From Sulfurimonadaceae bacterium (lineage in GTDB: Bacteria > Campylobacterota > Campylobacteria > Campylobacterales > Sulfurimonadaceae), in NCBI GenBank assembly GCA_030610325.1, contig JAUWRZ010000007.1, forward strand, positions 1 to 16,030: DNA of 16,030 nt, read 5' to 3'. The notes beneath the pieces are model-generated. The model was not told the origin of the DNA. It was given only the letters and a program-made list of their open reading frames with translations, and made no database searches. Within the stretch, counting starts at the first letter, position 1, and each line of letters starts with the position of its first letter. Below are positions 7,830 to 15,145 of the stretch, in pieces. A program made the position numbers and the translations under genes.

Positions 7830-9824
7830 TTACTGCGCTATCATAGCTATATAGTAACAGCGCATACAGCGTTCTGCTTCGCTGAGTCCCTGCTCCTGAG
7901 TGAACCCGTAGTTCACCTCTTTGTTGTTGTCTTTACGTTCGTCGACTTCGAGGACTTCACTCTGTTCACGAGGGATACCCGGAAGCCAGCCAGTGACCTT
8001 CTCTTTCTTATCATAGACCCGCATCTTGCGAAGGTGGTCTTCCATGATCTCATCATCTGTCAATGTGATCTCACCCGTCTCCATATAACGTGCCATGACA
8101 GAAGCAGCACGTTTTGCCTGACCGACCGCATTGACGATCGTCATCGGACCGTATTCACAGTCACCTGAAGCGAAGATGCCTTTACGTGAGGTCATATAGT
8201 GGACACCATTGGTCTTGATAGTCCCCCATGAGGTCATCTCAAGTTCCCACTCTTGGGGAAGAAGGTCAAGATCTGCACTTTGCGATACAGCCGGAATCAG
8301 GAAATCTGAGTCGATCGTATAAGACTCGCCTTCGATCTTGACAAGCTGAGCTCGTCCGCCGTCAGGGTCTGGTACCAGCTCAAACTTATCGATAAGCAGA
8401 GACTTGATGACATCTTCTTCATCATTGATATTGTTCACCGCAGAGTGGAAGAGGAACTCGACGCCCTCTTCTACTGCTTCGTGATACTCTTCATAGGTCG
8501 TATTACGGATGATAGTCTTCTCATCACGACGATAGATCATGTAGACTTTCTTGGCATTGGCACGGATAGAACAGCGCACGACGTCCATAGAGGTAAAACC
8601 ACCACCTACACAGACGACTGTCTTACCGGTAAGGTCTACCTCTTCACCGATACCGTACTTCTCGAAAAGATTGACCTGGTCAAGCATCTCGATCGCGCTC
8701 CAGTAACCATCAAGCTCAGGACGTTCATTACTACAACGTACTTTTTTAGAGATACGTGTACCAGTGGCGACCATCACAGCATCATAATCTTTCTCATACT
8801 GACGCATCATATCTGCACTCACACGAGAGTTAGTGATGAAATTGACGCCAAGGTCTCTTACTGCTTCTATATCCTGGTTGTATTTATCGATCGGCATACG
8901 GTATTCTGGTACACCGACAGCGACCTCACCACCAAGGACCGGCAACTCTTCAAAGACATCTACATGGACACCTTCCAGTGCCAGGTAGTATGCCGTAGTC
9001 AGACCGGCAGGACCAGCACCGATGACGGCGACTTTCTTATCACCTTTTGGTTTTGCTTCTGCCGGATGGAAGAAGCCGAAACCGTGATCAGTCTCATAGT
9101 CAGCACCCAGACGCTTAAGCTCCATGATGGCAATAGGGGCATCAAGGTTGGTACGACGACAAGCATCCTCACATGGGTGAGGACAGACTCGGCCACAGGT
9201 GTGTGCCAATGGCATCGTCTGACGTGTAGCTCTTAGTGACTCATCAAAACGGAGGTCACGAACGCCTTCGATATAACCAGGGATATCGACATGTGCCGGA
9301 CAGGCATCAGTACAAGGTGCTGTGATCTTTGCGATGTAGTTCACTTCAGTATCATAATGCTTTGATGGCACCTGTTCGTCAATACATCGGTCAAACTCAT
9401 CTTTAAAATGTTCCATAAGGTCCATAAGAGGATTTGGAACGGTCTTGCCGATCTCACATTTGGAAGTGAGTTGCATGCTTTTAGAGACCTCTTTGAGATG
9501 GGCTACATCATCATAGGTGCCTTCGCCACGGGCGATCTTATCTAACAGATCATAGAGGATCCTGCCACCCCAACGTCCCGGTGCACAACGGCCACAAGCT
9601 TCGGAATAGACCTGATACTGCGCTGCATACTCTGTTGCAAGCCGTACCACATCCACATCCGGATCAAATAGCGCTACACCGTCCCAGCCTATAAAAGCCT
9701 TTGATTCACGATGATCGTCATACTGTGCCGGTAGATTGTAAGCAGACTCTTCCCACGCATCTTCAGCTTTGCCGACATTACTTATCTGCTCGCCTCGCCA
9801 AGTGGAAAAATAGACTTTACTCAC
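7830..9824 (-). CDS. NuoF-position flavoprotein: N3-cluster remnant fused to a GltD-like FAD/NAD(P)H module
   Basis: A 664-residue protein in the place of NuoF. The NADH/FMN-binding glycine-rich domain of true NuoF is absent. Residues 75-144 resemble the NuoF C-terminal cluster domain (EACGRCAPGRWG, then KCEIGKTVPNP), with Cys77, Cys80 and Cys123 present but Gly83 where the third ligand should be. Residues 171-222 are the double iron-sulfur domain of glutamate synthase small subunits (CTDACP, then CGRVCPHPCEDAC). FAD binding follows at 265-300 (VAVIGAGPAGL and FEELPVLGGEVAVGVPEYRMP), and a second nucleotide site at 402-434 (VVCVGGGFTSMD and YRRDE), typical of NAD(P)H. GASGD-like FASGD at 551-555 closes the FAD site. 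The start is GTG with GAGG 7 nt upstream. It probably feeds electrons to, or takes them from, NuoG; the donor (NADPH, NADH, flavodoxin or ferredoxin) is not settled by sequence. Confidence 0.88.
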   Translation of the reverse strand: MSKVYFSTWRGEQISNVGKAEDAWEESAYNLPAQYDDHRESKAFIGWDGVALFDPDVDVVRLATEYAAQYQVYSEACGRCAPGRWGGRILYDLLDKIARGEGTYDDVAHLKEVSKSMQLTSKCEIGKTVPNPLMDLMEHFKDEFDRCIDEQVPSKHYDTEVNYIAKITAPCTDACPAHVDIPGYIEGVRDLRFDESLRATRQTMPLAHTCGRVCPHPCEDACRRTNLDAPIAIMELKRLGADYETDHGFGFFHPAEAKPKGDKKVAVIGAGPAGLTTAYYLALEGVHVDVFEELPVLGGEVAVGVPEYRMPIDKYNQDIEAVRDLGVNFITNSRVSADMMRQYEKDYDAVMVATGTRISKKVRCSNERPELDGYWSAIEMLDQVNLFEKYGIGEEVDLTGKTVVCVGGGFTSMDVVRCSIRANAKKVYMIYRRDEKTIIRNTTYEEYHEAVEEGVEFLFHSAVNNINDEEDVIKSLLIDKFELVPDPDGGRAQLVKIEGESYTIDSDFLIPAVSQSADLDLLPQEWELEMTSWGTIKTNGVHYMTSRKGIFASGDCEYGPMTIVNAVGQAKRAASVMARYMETGEITLTDDEIMEDHLRKMRVYDKKEKVTGWLPGIPREQSEVLEVDERKDNNKEVNYGFTQEQGLSEAERCMRCYYIAMIAQ

Positions 9825-9835
9825 GTATCATCCTC

Positions 9836-10060
9836 TCATTTCTTAACAACGATGGTCCAGTCGACCTCATTGAACTTTAAAGAGTTCAGCAGTTCATAAC
9901 CGCCCTCTTTGATAGCATCTGCACTTTTCTGGACCGATGTAAAATCACCGATCTCAAACAAGATGATCGCCACTCCGCCGTATTCTACTTCGTCTTTCAT
10001 GATCTCACTCATGCGATCATAAAAATCATCTTTAAGATGACGCAGGTCAAAACGTTTCAT
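9836..10060 (-). CDS. Small NuoE-position protein of the Campylobacter/Helicobacter type
   Basis: A 74-residue protein between nuoD and the GltD-like gene, where other bacteria have nuoE. It begins MKRFDLRHLKDDFYD and ends NSLKFNEVDWTIVVKK. It contains no cysteine at all, so it cannot hold the [2Fe-2S] cluster N1a of normal NuoE, and it is less than half the normal NuoE length. Its size and place match the short proteins known from the H. pylori and C. jejuni nuo operons (HP1264, Cj1575c), whose complex I is reported to use flavodoxin rather than NADH; I recognise this from memory, not from a search. The ATG has GGAG 5 nt upstream and lies 8 nt after nuoD. Its likely role is structural, bridging the input module to the complex. 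Confidence 0.87.
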   Translation of the reverse strand: MKRFDLRHLKDDFYDRMSEIMKDEVEYGGVAIILFEIGDFTSVQKSADAIKEGGYELLNSLKFNEVDWTIVVKK

Positions 10061-10068
10061 ATATGCTC

Positions 10069-11295
10069 CTAACGGTCGACTTCACCGAAGACGATATTGG
10101 TAGTACCAATGATCGCAACGACGTCTGGGATATAGTGACCCGGTAAGAGGTCAGTCAAGATTCCTGTGTGCCAGAACGACGGCGCACGCAGCTTAAGACG
10201 GTACGGATATGGACCACCCTGGGAGTTGATGTAGTATCCAAGCTCACCTTTTGGTGACTCAGTCGGGATATAGACCTCACCTACTGGAGGACGCATACCC
10301 TGAGTGACTAGTACGAAGTGCTGCATCAGTGAGTAGTTCTGCGTCATGATATCGATCTTTGGTGCTGAGATATATTTAGGAGCATGTGCCATCAACTCCG
10401 GTGTAGTATCGAAATACATCGGGATCAGTTGATGTAGGATCTTCGCAGACTCACGCATCTCCATCATATAGACCTTATAACGCGCGTAGTTATCGCCCTT
10501 ATCAGAGTAAGGGATATCAAAGTCTACTTCGTCATAAAGCTCATACGGCTCCTCTTTACGGATATCCCATTTGACACCGGAAGCACGTAACATAGGACCG
10601 GTACAGCCCCAGCTTAGTGCCATCTCAGTAGAGATGACTCCGACCTTCTCCATACGCATACGCCAGATACGGTTGGTATCGAGCAGGTCCTCATAATCTT
10701 TGATGTTCTCCGGAAGCTTCTCAAGGAACTTTCTGAGATCACCCATAAAGTTATCTGGAAGGTCCAGAGGTACACCGCCGATACGAATAGCTGAGTGTGT
10801 AAGACGTGCTCCACAATAGTCCTCGATAAGGTCCATCAGATATTCGCGTTCACGGAAAGCGTACAGGAAGACTGTCATAGCACCGATATCCAGTGCTGTA
10901 GTAGCCAGCCAGAAAAGGTGAGACATCAGACGGTTTGTCTCAAGTAGCATCATACGGATGACTTTTGCACGACGAGGTACTTCAAGTCCGATAAGCTCTT
11001 CTACTGCCAGGACAAAGCCATAGTTGTTTGAGCTTGACGCGATGTAGTCCATACGATCTGTCGTCGGCATGAACTCATTGTAGATCATGTTCTCAGCCAT
11101 CTTCTCCATACCGCGGTGAAGGTACCCGACATCCGGATGGGCTTTTACTATCTGCTCTTGTTGCAGGTGCAGCATCAGACGCAGCTGACCGTGAGCTGAA
11201 GGGTGCTGAGGACCGAAGTTCAGTACCAGTTCATTGTCATCACGGTCAAACGTGATATTCTCAAAAAATGGACGTAGTCTATTGGTTTGTTGCAT
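10069..11295 (-). CDS. nuoD: NADH-quinone oxidoreductase subunit D (49-kDa type)
   Basis: Subunit of 408 residues that forms the quinone-reduction pocket together with NuoB; its fold is that of the [NiFe]-hydrogenase large subunit without the metal-binding cysteines. The quinone-head ligands are conserved: His35 in [13 protein letters not shown] and Tyr84 in [16 protein letters not shown], a constant offset of three from the Thermus residues His38 and Tyr87. The C terminus is the canonical [11 protein letters not shown]. NuoC and NuoD are separate genes here, not fused as in E. coli. The start ATG is preceded by AAGGA 7 nt upstream, and the gene follows nuoC after 10 nt. Confidence 0.98.
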   Translation of the reverse strand: MQQTNRLRPFFENITFDRDDNELVLNFGPQHPSAHGQLRLMLHLQQEQIVKAHPDVGYLHRGMEKMAENMIYNEFMPTTDRMDYIASSSNNYGFVLAVEELIGLEVPRRAKVIRMMLLETNRLMSHLFWLATTALDIGAMTVFLYAFREREYLMDLIEDYCGARLTHSAIRIGGVPLDLPDNFMGDLRKFLEKLPENIKDYEDLLDTNRIWRMRMEKVGVISTEMALSWGCTGPMLRASGVKWDIRKEEPYELYDEVDFDIPYSDKGDNYARYKVYMMEMRESAKILHQLIPMYFDTTPELMAHAPKYISAPKIDIMTQNYSLMQHFVLVTQGMRPPVGEVYIPTESPKGELGYYINSQGGPYPYRLKLRAPSFWHTGILTDLLPGHYIPDVVAIIGTTNIVFGEVDR

Positions 11296-11305
11296 ACAGC
11301 TGTCC

Positions 11306-12121
11306 TTATCTGTCTCTGTCGCGGATCACGACAGATTTCTCTTCATCGAACTTCTCGATCATGAAGACGCCTTCTTCTTCCTGATACGCAAGAGGTGTAG
11401 TAGGCTCAGGCCCTTTACTCTCTTTTGGCTCTGCACCACGAGGGACTTCGTGGCCAAGACGTCCGAAGCGCTCAGTATCGTAACGATCTACCATTGCAGG
11501 ATCACGATTTTCCGGTCCGATGATGTCACGGGCCTCTTTACCAAAGATCTTATCGACCTCATACCACTGAGCGAACTCATCACCTTGAAGCGGATAGCTC
11601 TTATGGAGTGGATGACCTTCCCAGTCATCAGGCATAAGGATACGCTTCATGAACGGATGGTTGTTCACCTTTAGTCCAAGCATATCATAAGCTTCACGCT
11701 CCGCCCAGTCAGCTGAACGAAAGAGTGGATTGACACTCTCTACAGCAAGTCCCTGGTCAATAAAACACTTTACACGGATACGTTTACGTTTGTTCATACT
11801 TAGCAGTTGATAGAAGACCTCTAACTGACCTTTGTCAGCTAACCAGTCTATCGCGCTCATCTCTGAGAGTTGCGTGTAGTCACATTCGTCTTTGAGCACT
11901 TCAAGTACACCATAGTTGTCTTCAGGCTTGATGATGACGACCATCTGCTTGACCTGGATATAAGCTTCGATGACTTCGAACTTCGCTTTGATCGCTTCAA
12001 GATCAGCAGCAAACACCTCATCACTCTCTACTGTGCTCTTTGGCACCTGAGGCGCTACCCAGTAACGGTCTGTGTAGTAAGCTTTTTTCTGTGCGTCTTT
12101 CTTATCTGTATATGCTCTCAT
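11306..12121 (-). CDS. nuoC: NADH-quinone oxidoreductase subunit C (30-kDa type)
   Basis: Structural subunit of the connecting arm, 271 residues. The family signature spans residues 138-178 ([19 protein letters not shown], then [17 protein letters not shown]). The N-terminal 35 residues are charged and of low similarity to the family core. Residues from about 225 onward form a polar extension containing TTPLAY and ending [11 protein letters not shown]. The same TPLAY tail ends NuoI. The ATG follows the nuoB stop with no gap (TAGATG), and an AAAGG site lies inside the end of nuoB, so the two genes are translationally coupled. Confidence 0.97.
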   Translation of the reverse strand: MRAYTDKKDAQKKAYYTDRYWVAPQVPKSTVESDEVFAADLEAIKAKFEVIEAYIQVKQMVVIIKPEDNYGVLEVLKDECDYTQLSEMSAIDWLADKGQLEVFYQLLSMNKRKRIRVKCFIDQGLAVESVNPLFRSADWAEREAYDMLGLKVNNHPFMKRILMPDDWEGHPLHKSYPLQGDEFAQWYEVDKIFGKEARDIIGPENRDPAMVDRYDTERFGRLGHEVPRGAEPKESKGPEPTTPLAYQEEEGVFMIEKFDEEKSVVIRDRDR

Positions 12122-12631
12122 CTACATCAACCTTTTTGGTTTTTGTGATTTGATCGCCTTCTCACTACGGATCTTCTTCTGTAGCAGCATCACTCCATAT
12201 TGAAGTGTCTCCGGACGAGGAGCACAACCAGGCAGGTAAAGATCTACCGGGATGACACGGTCAACACCCTGAACAGTAGCGTATGTGTTGAACATACCAC
12301 CCGTGTTCGCACATGAGCCCATAGAGATGACCCACTTAGGTTCTGTCATCTGATCATAAAGACGTCTGATGAACTCAGCATGCTTCTTTGTCAGCGTTCC
12401 CGCGACGATCATGATATCAGCCTGACGTGGTGACGAACGAAAGATAGTACCAAAACGGTCAAAGTCGTAACGTGATGCCCCTGAGGCCATCATCTCGATA
12501 CCACAACATGCCAGACCGTAAGTCAGAGCCCAAAGCGAGTTTGAACGACCCCAGTTTGCCAATTTGTCAATAGATGTCAATGCGACCGGTAGGCCGCCAT
12601 CTTGCATATAATTTACTTGATGCTGTGCCAT
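12122..12631 (-). CDS. nuoB: NADH-quinone oxidoreductase subunit B, cluster N2
   Basis: Subunit of 169 residues that carries the terminal [4Fe-4S] cluster N2, the direct electron donor to quinone. All four ligands are present: the tandem Cys42-Cys43 ([14 protein letters not shown]), Cys107 ([12 protein letters not shown]) and Cys136 (LPGCAPRPE). Length and motifs are those of an ordinary NuoB. The start ATG has a near-perfect AAGGAG site 7 nt upstream and overlaps the end of nuoA by 19 nt. The basic C terminus ([12 protein letters not shown]) is family-typical in character. Confidence 0.98.
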   Translation of the reverse strand: MAQHQVNYMQDGGLPVALTSIDKLANWGRSNSLWALTYGLACCGIEMMASGASRYDFDRFGTIFRSSPRQADIMIVAGTLTKKHAEFIRRLYDQMTEPKWVISMGSCANTGGMFNTYATVQGVDRVIPVDLYLPGCAPRPETLQYGVMLLQKKIRSEKAIKSQKPKRLM

Positions 12632-13002
12632 TCAAGCGCTCCTTTTTTCCAAGCATAAACGAAACCAATAGCCAGCAGTAAGATGAACAGTAACATCTCA
12701 ACAAAGCCAAACCAACCTAAGAGTTTGAAGTCGATCGCCCATGGAAACATAAAGACGATCTCCACATCAAACAGTAAGAACAGAAGTGCGAACAGGTAAA
12801 ACTGTGACGAGATCCTGTTTGGCTGTTTGGTCACTTCCGGACCACATTCATAAACGGTAAGCTTTAACTTCTCCGTATCTTTTGCAGCTAGTGCACGGCT
12901 TGCCAGACGGGCAATAACCGTTGTCGCATAAAATGCACCAAATGTCAGTACAAATAGCACAAAAACCCCAAAGTAAGGATTCATCGTGTCAACGTGCTCC
13001 AT
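12613..13002 (-). CDS. nuoA: NADH-quinone oxidoreductase subunit A
   Basis: First gene of the operon and a membrane subunit of 129 residues with three transmembrane helices (about residues 9-32, 68-88 and 97-117). The loop between helices 1 and 2 contains the conserved YECGPE (51-56), and helix 2 carries the conserved Asp79 and Glu81 in LLFDVEIVF. The ATG at 13002 is preferred over Met7 because AAGGTGG lies at 13013-13007. Transcription most likely begins in the 311-bp region upstream. Confidence 0.97.
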   Translation of the reverse strand: MEHVDTMNPYFGVFVLFVLTFGAFYATTVIARLASRALAAKDTEKLKLTVYECGPEVTKQPNRISSQFYLFALLFLLFDVEIVFMFPWAIDFKLLGWFGFVEMLLFILLLAIGFVYAWKKGALEWHSIK

Positions 13003-13020
13003 AATTCCACCTTTTTGTTG

Positions 13021-13030
13021 TTGTTAACAA
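13021..13030. repeat. Perfect palindrome TTGTTAACAA in the nuoA leader
   Basis: A 10-bp perfect palindrome lies 7 bp upstream of the nuoA ribosome-binding site. Its core GTTAAC is shared with a second palindrome at 13086-13095. It could be a protein-binding half of a paired site or a small RNA structure; function is unknown. Confidence 0.5.
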
Positions 13031-13070
13031 ACATCCAAACACAGTGCTTGTGCACCGATTTGGTCACTTT

Positions 13071-13095
13071 GTTTTCTAGTGAAAACAGTTAACTG
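13071..13095. repeat. Overlapping inverted repeats at the predicted nuo start point
   Basis: GTTTTC at 13071-13076 and GAAAAC at 13081-13086 form a perfect 6-bp inverted repeat around TAGT. It shares base 13086 with the perfect 10-bp palindrome CAGTTAACTG (13086-13095). The composite sits just downstream of the -10-like hexamer, a common operator position. It could equally form a short hairpin in the leader transcript. Confidence 0.5.
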
Positions 13096-13125
13096 CACTA
13101 TATCAAAAAGAGGATTAAACAAAAC
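13090..13125 (-). promoter_or_regulatory. Probable sigma-70-type promoter of the nuo operon
   Basis: On the minus strand a -10-like hexamer TATAGT lies at 13102-13097, preceded directly by CTTTTTGA and, further up, by a periodic T-rich run (GGTTTTGTTTAATCC). Campylobacter-type housekeeping promoters characteristically have a good -10 box with periodic T-rich upstream DNA and no conserved -35 box, which fits. The predicted start point, around 13090, falls within the palindrome CAGTTAACTG and leaves an 88-nt leader to nuoA. The hexamer is imperfect and no transcript data are available. Confidence 0.4.
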
Positions 13126-13202
13126 CGAATTGGCAATGACATATTTTCAAGTTGTCACAATTTGGAACAACTGGGATAATGAGGTGAAAAAGAAGTGTGT
13201 AG

Positions 13203-13243
13203 ATAGGTAATGCCAGCGCAGATGTAATATAAATATTACCTAT
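13203..13243. repeat. Two competing AT-rich inverted repeats
   Basis: ATAGGTAAT (13203-13211) pairs perfectly with ATTACCTAT (13235-13243) across a 23-nt spacer. Inside it, GTAATAT (13224-13230) pairs perfectly with ATATTAC (13233-13239) across two bases. Both structures use bases 13235-13239, so only one can form at a time. The element lies in the ATPase-nuoA intergenic region, upstream of the predicted nuo promoter. Confidence 0.45.
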
Positions 13244-13263
13244 ATAAGTCGATTAAAGGTGAC

Positions 13264-13296
13264 TTTTAAATAAGCAAGCTGATACTGGCGTGCTTA
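13264..13296 (-). terminator. Weak terminator candidate after the AAA ATPase gene
   Basis: On the minus strand TAAGCA (13296-13291) pairs with TGCTTA (13276-13271), extended by two more pairs past a mismatch, and is followed by TTTAAAA. It lies about 20 nt after the ATPase stop codon, the right place for a terminator. The stem is short and the T-run is only three bases before A residues, so termination may be inefficient. Confidence 0.3.
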
Positions 13297-13313
13297 CTGA
13301 GACGTACCCTGAT

Positions 13314-15050
13314 TCAGGTACTTAAGAAGCCCATCGACTTCTCTGAGTCGAAGTTTCCGCTTCGCTCTTTATCTATCTCAGCCTTTAATCCAGTCAAAGT
13401 GAAAAGCGGCTCTTGCGCTGTCGCTACGGTATAGGCGGTATTTTTGATGATAAGGTTTATCTGCCCGCCACTAAGGGCATACTCGGACAGTACTGAGGCA
13501 TCGAACCCCTCCTCATATGGTGCGTTTTTCGGAAGCATCTGTTCCCATAAAAGCTGCCGTTGCGCCTTGTTTGGCTTTTTAAACTCGATCTTGTAATTAA
13601 AACGGCGAGAGAAGGCCATATCGATGTTCTCAAGCAGGTTCGTAGTCGCTATCAGTATGCCTTCAAACTTCTCTATCTGCTCAAGAAAGATGTTCTGCAT
13701 CTGGTTATGCATCTGGTCAGCACTGGAGTTCACACCACTTGAACGTGAACTCAGAAACTGATCAGCTTCATTAAGCAGCAGTATAGGCTCTGTCTTTGTC
13801 CGTTTAGTCAAGTCCTTGTAGGTATCGAAGATCTTACGTACGTTCTTCTCACTCTCTCCGACATACATAGAGAGGATCTTCGAGCAGTCAAAGCTCAGTA
13901 CCTGTCGTCTGAGTGACTTGCCAAGCGAATGCGCCGTCATCGTCTTTCCGGTGCCTGGAGGTCCATAAAAGATGATGCGTGCGTCTATCCCTTTACGACG
14001 CTCTTTTATGCCCCACTCGTGAAGACGGCTGATCACGGTCTTATCTACCTGCTTCATCAGGTTCTGCAACGTCTCATGTGTCTTGGGCTCAAGTACTACA
14101 TCATCGAGGTCTGTAGCAGACTCTACGAGTTCGAACAGGTCCTGCTCTTTGATGAGCATATCCAGTTTCAATCTACGGACTTTTTTCTTTTTCTGAGGAT
14201 GGATGATGGACTGAAGTACCTCATCTGCTATATAAAAAGCCCGGGTGATCCCACCAAAAGGATTAAGCATCTCCTCATAATCCATGATATCCTGACTCAA
14301 AAGGCGTGAGCCCTCTTCGAGCAGGGAGCGGTTTTTGATGCGTTCATACTCATCGAGACTGATGAGATCGATCAGGGCGTTCATCTCACGCAGGTTAGCA
14401 TCACCCGCACTGTACTCCTCTTTAAGTAGTGCAAGGAATATCACCTGCTCTTTGGGATCCAGTTTCTTCTGCTTGAAAAAACGGTCGAGTACTACCTCCT
14501 GATCAGTCTGAGAGATCCGGTCCTCTATCCTTTTTTCCAACAACTCAAGCTTGCTCTGTATCCGGTCGATACCGAGCGAGTGTTCATGGACACTATGTCG
14601 GATACCACTCATCTTCTGATAGAGCTCGATACGAAAGAACTGGTCTTGCAGATACTCGAGATGATCGGCATAAGGCTTTATATCAGGTAGCCTCATCTCC
14701 AGAGAACCCTCTTCAAGAAGTCTTAGAAACGAATGGGTCAGTGCGACTGCCGTGTTCAATAACTCAAGGTGAGTAAGATCGCTGATCTTGACCGGAGTAA
14801 AGGAGTTTTGGGTGATCCAGCCCAGTTCCAGCAGACTCTTTATCTGTTCAAGGTGGTTCACATATGCATACTCTTCCACACCGTAGAGCTCTTGAAGCAG
14901 CTCCAGTACAATATAGTCCTCCTGCCCGGCTATAAACTTCTGAGCCAGTAACTGTAGGATGTTCGCTTCATCTACCTCACACTTGAGTTGGGAGAATATC
15001 TTGGTCTCTGCAACCTCTTCGTTCTCTAAAAAATCGATTAAAAATTTCAA
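13314..15050 (-). CDS. AAA-family ATPase with long helical N-terminal region
   Basis: A 578-residue soluble ATPase. Residues 1-320 are mostly helical and charged, without a recognised domain; 156-186 could form a coiled coil. The C-terminal AAA module has Walker A GPPGTGKT (363-370), a pore-like MYVGESEKNVRK segment (395-406), Walker B ILLLNEAD (423-430) with Asn427 in place of the usual Asp but Glu428 kept, sensor-1 ATTN (468-471), arginines 482-483 (FSRRF), and the sensor-2 region SGGQI (527-531). It resembles FtsH/Vps4/CDC48-class remodelling ATPases in this module; its substrate is unknown. The start is TTG at 15050, because an in-frame TGA lies 18 nt upstream and no ATG or GTG follows before well-formed protein; GAGAGAGA precedes it. 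It stands between an acyl-CoA synthetase gene and nuo, without evident functional connection. Confidence 0.87.
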   Translation of the reverse strand: MKFLIDFLENEEVAETKIFSQLKCEVDEANILQLLAQKFIAGQEDYIVLELLQELYGVEEYAYVNHLEQIKSLLELGWITQNSFTPVKISDLTHLELLNTAVALTHSFLRLLEEGSLEMRLPDIKPYADHLEYLQDQFFRIELYQKMSGIRHSVHEHSLGIDRIQSKLELLEKRIEDRISQTDQEVVLDRFFKQKKLDPKEQVIFLALLKEEYSAGDANLREMNALIDLISLDEYERIKNRSLLEEGSRLLSQDIMDYEEMLNPFGGITRAFYIADEVLQSIIHPQKKKKVRRLKLDMLIKEQDLFELVESATDLDDVVLEPKTHETLQNLMKQVDKTVISRLHEWGIKERRKGIDARIIFYGPPGTGKTMTAHSLGKSLRRQVLSFDCSKILSMYVGESEKNVRKIFDTYKDLTKRTKTEPILLLNEADQFLSSRSSGVNSSADQMHNQMQNIFLEQIEKFEGILIATTNLLENIDMAFSRRFNYKIEFKKPNKAQRQLLWEQMLPKNAPYEEGFDASVLSEYALSGGQINLIIKNTAYTVATAQEPLFTLTGLKAEIDKERSGNFDSEKSMGFLST

Positions 15051-15145
15051 TATCTCTCTCTGTCAATTCATTATTTATTGCGCAGGATAGCGTATACAGC
15101 CTAAAAGGGAGGGGGAATAGCAGTCGCAGGGGAGGGAAAAGCTCT
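15051..15145. other. Gap between acyl-CoA synthetase and ATPase genes with purine mirror repeat
   Basis: The 95-bp gap has no gene and no clear terminator. On the plus strand AAAAGGGAGGGG (15103-15114) is mirrored exactly by GGGGAGGGAAAA (15129-15140) around a 14-nt spacer. Four runs of at least three G make a G-quadruplex possible, and the mirror symmetry makes triplex DNA possible. The G-rich strand is the template strand for both flanking genes. AT-rich DNA at 15061-15080 could hold a promoter for the ATPase gene, but I see no convincing -10 box. Confidence 0.6.

Larger units (their letters stand above)
13003..13313. promoter_or_regulatory. Intergenic control region upstream of nuoA
   Basis: This 311-bp stretch between the AAA ATPase gene and nuoA has no plausible coding frame. 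From the ATPase side it holds an imperfect hairpin at the ATPase stop codon (13304-13321), a weak terminator candidate (13264-13296), two mutually exclusive AT-rich hairpins (13203-13243), an inverted repeat AGTTGT/ACAACT (13150-13155 and 13167-13172), a T-rich promoter-like segment, and three perfect palindromic elements between that promoter and the nuoA ribosome-binding site. The density of dyad symmetry suggests regulated transcription of nuo. No regulator can be named from sequence. Confidence 0.6.

Noticed and set aside
8445..9236. 263-codon open frame on the plus strand inside the GltD-like gene
   Set aside because: It is antisense to strongly conserved FAD- and cluster-binding motifs, its translation is cysteine-, threonine- and histidine-rich without any family character, and it has no sensible ribosome-binding site. 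It is a shadow of the real gene.
7830..9824. Simple assignment as glutamate synthase small subunit (gltD)
   Set aside because: The N-terminal 145 residues, with the NuoF-like cluster motif, and the location between the NuoE-position gene and nuoG are unlike gltD, and no glutamate synthase large subunit is nearby.
13304..13321. GTAC-rich hairpin at the ATPase stop codon considered as intrinsic terminator
   Set aside because: The stem has a bulged C and no T-run follows on the minus strand. The hairpin about 20 nt further down is the better, though still weak, candidate.
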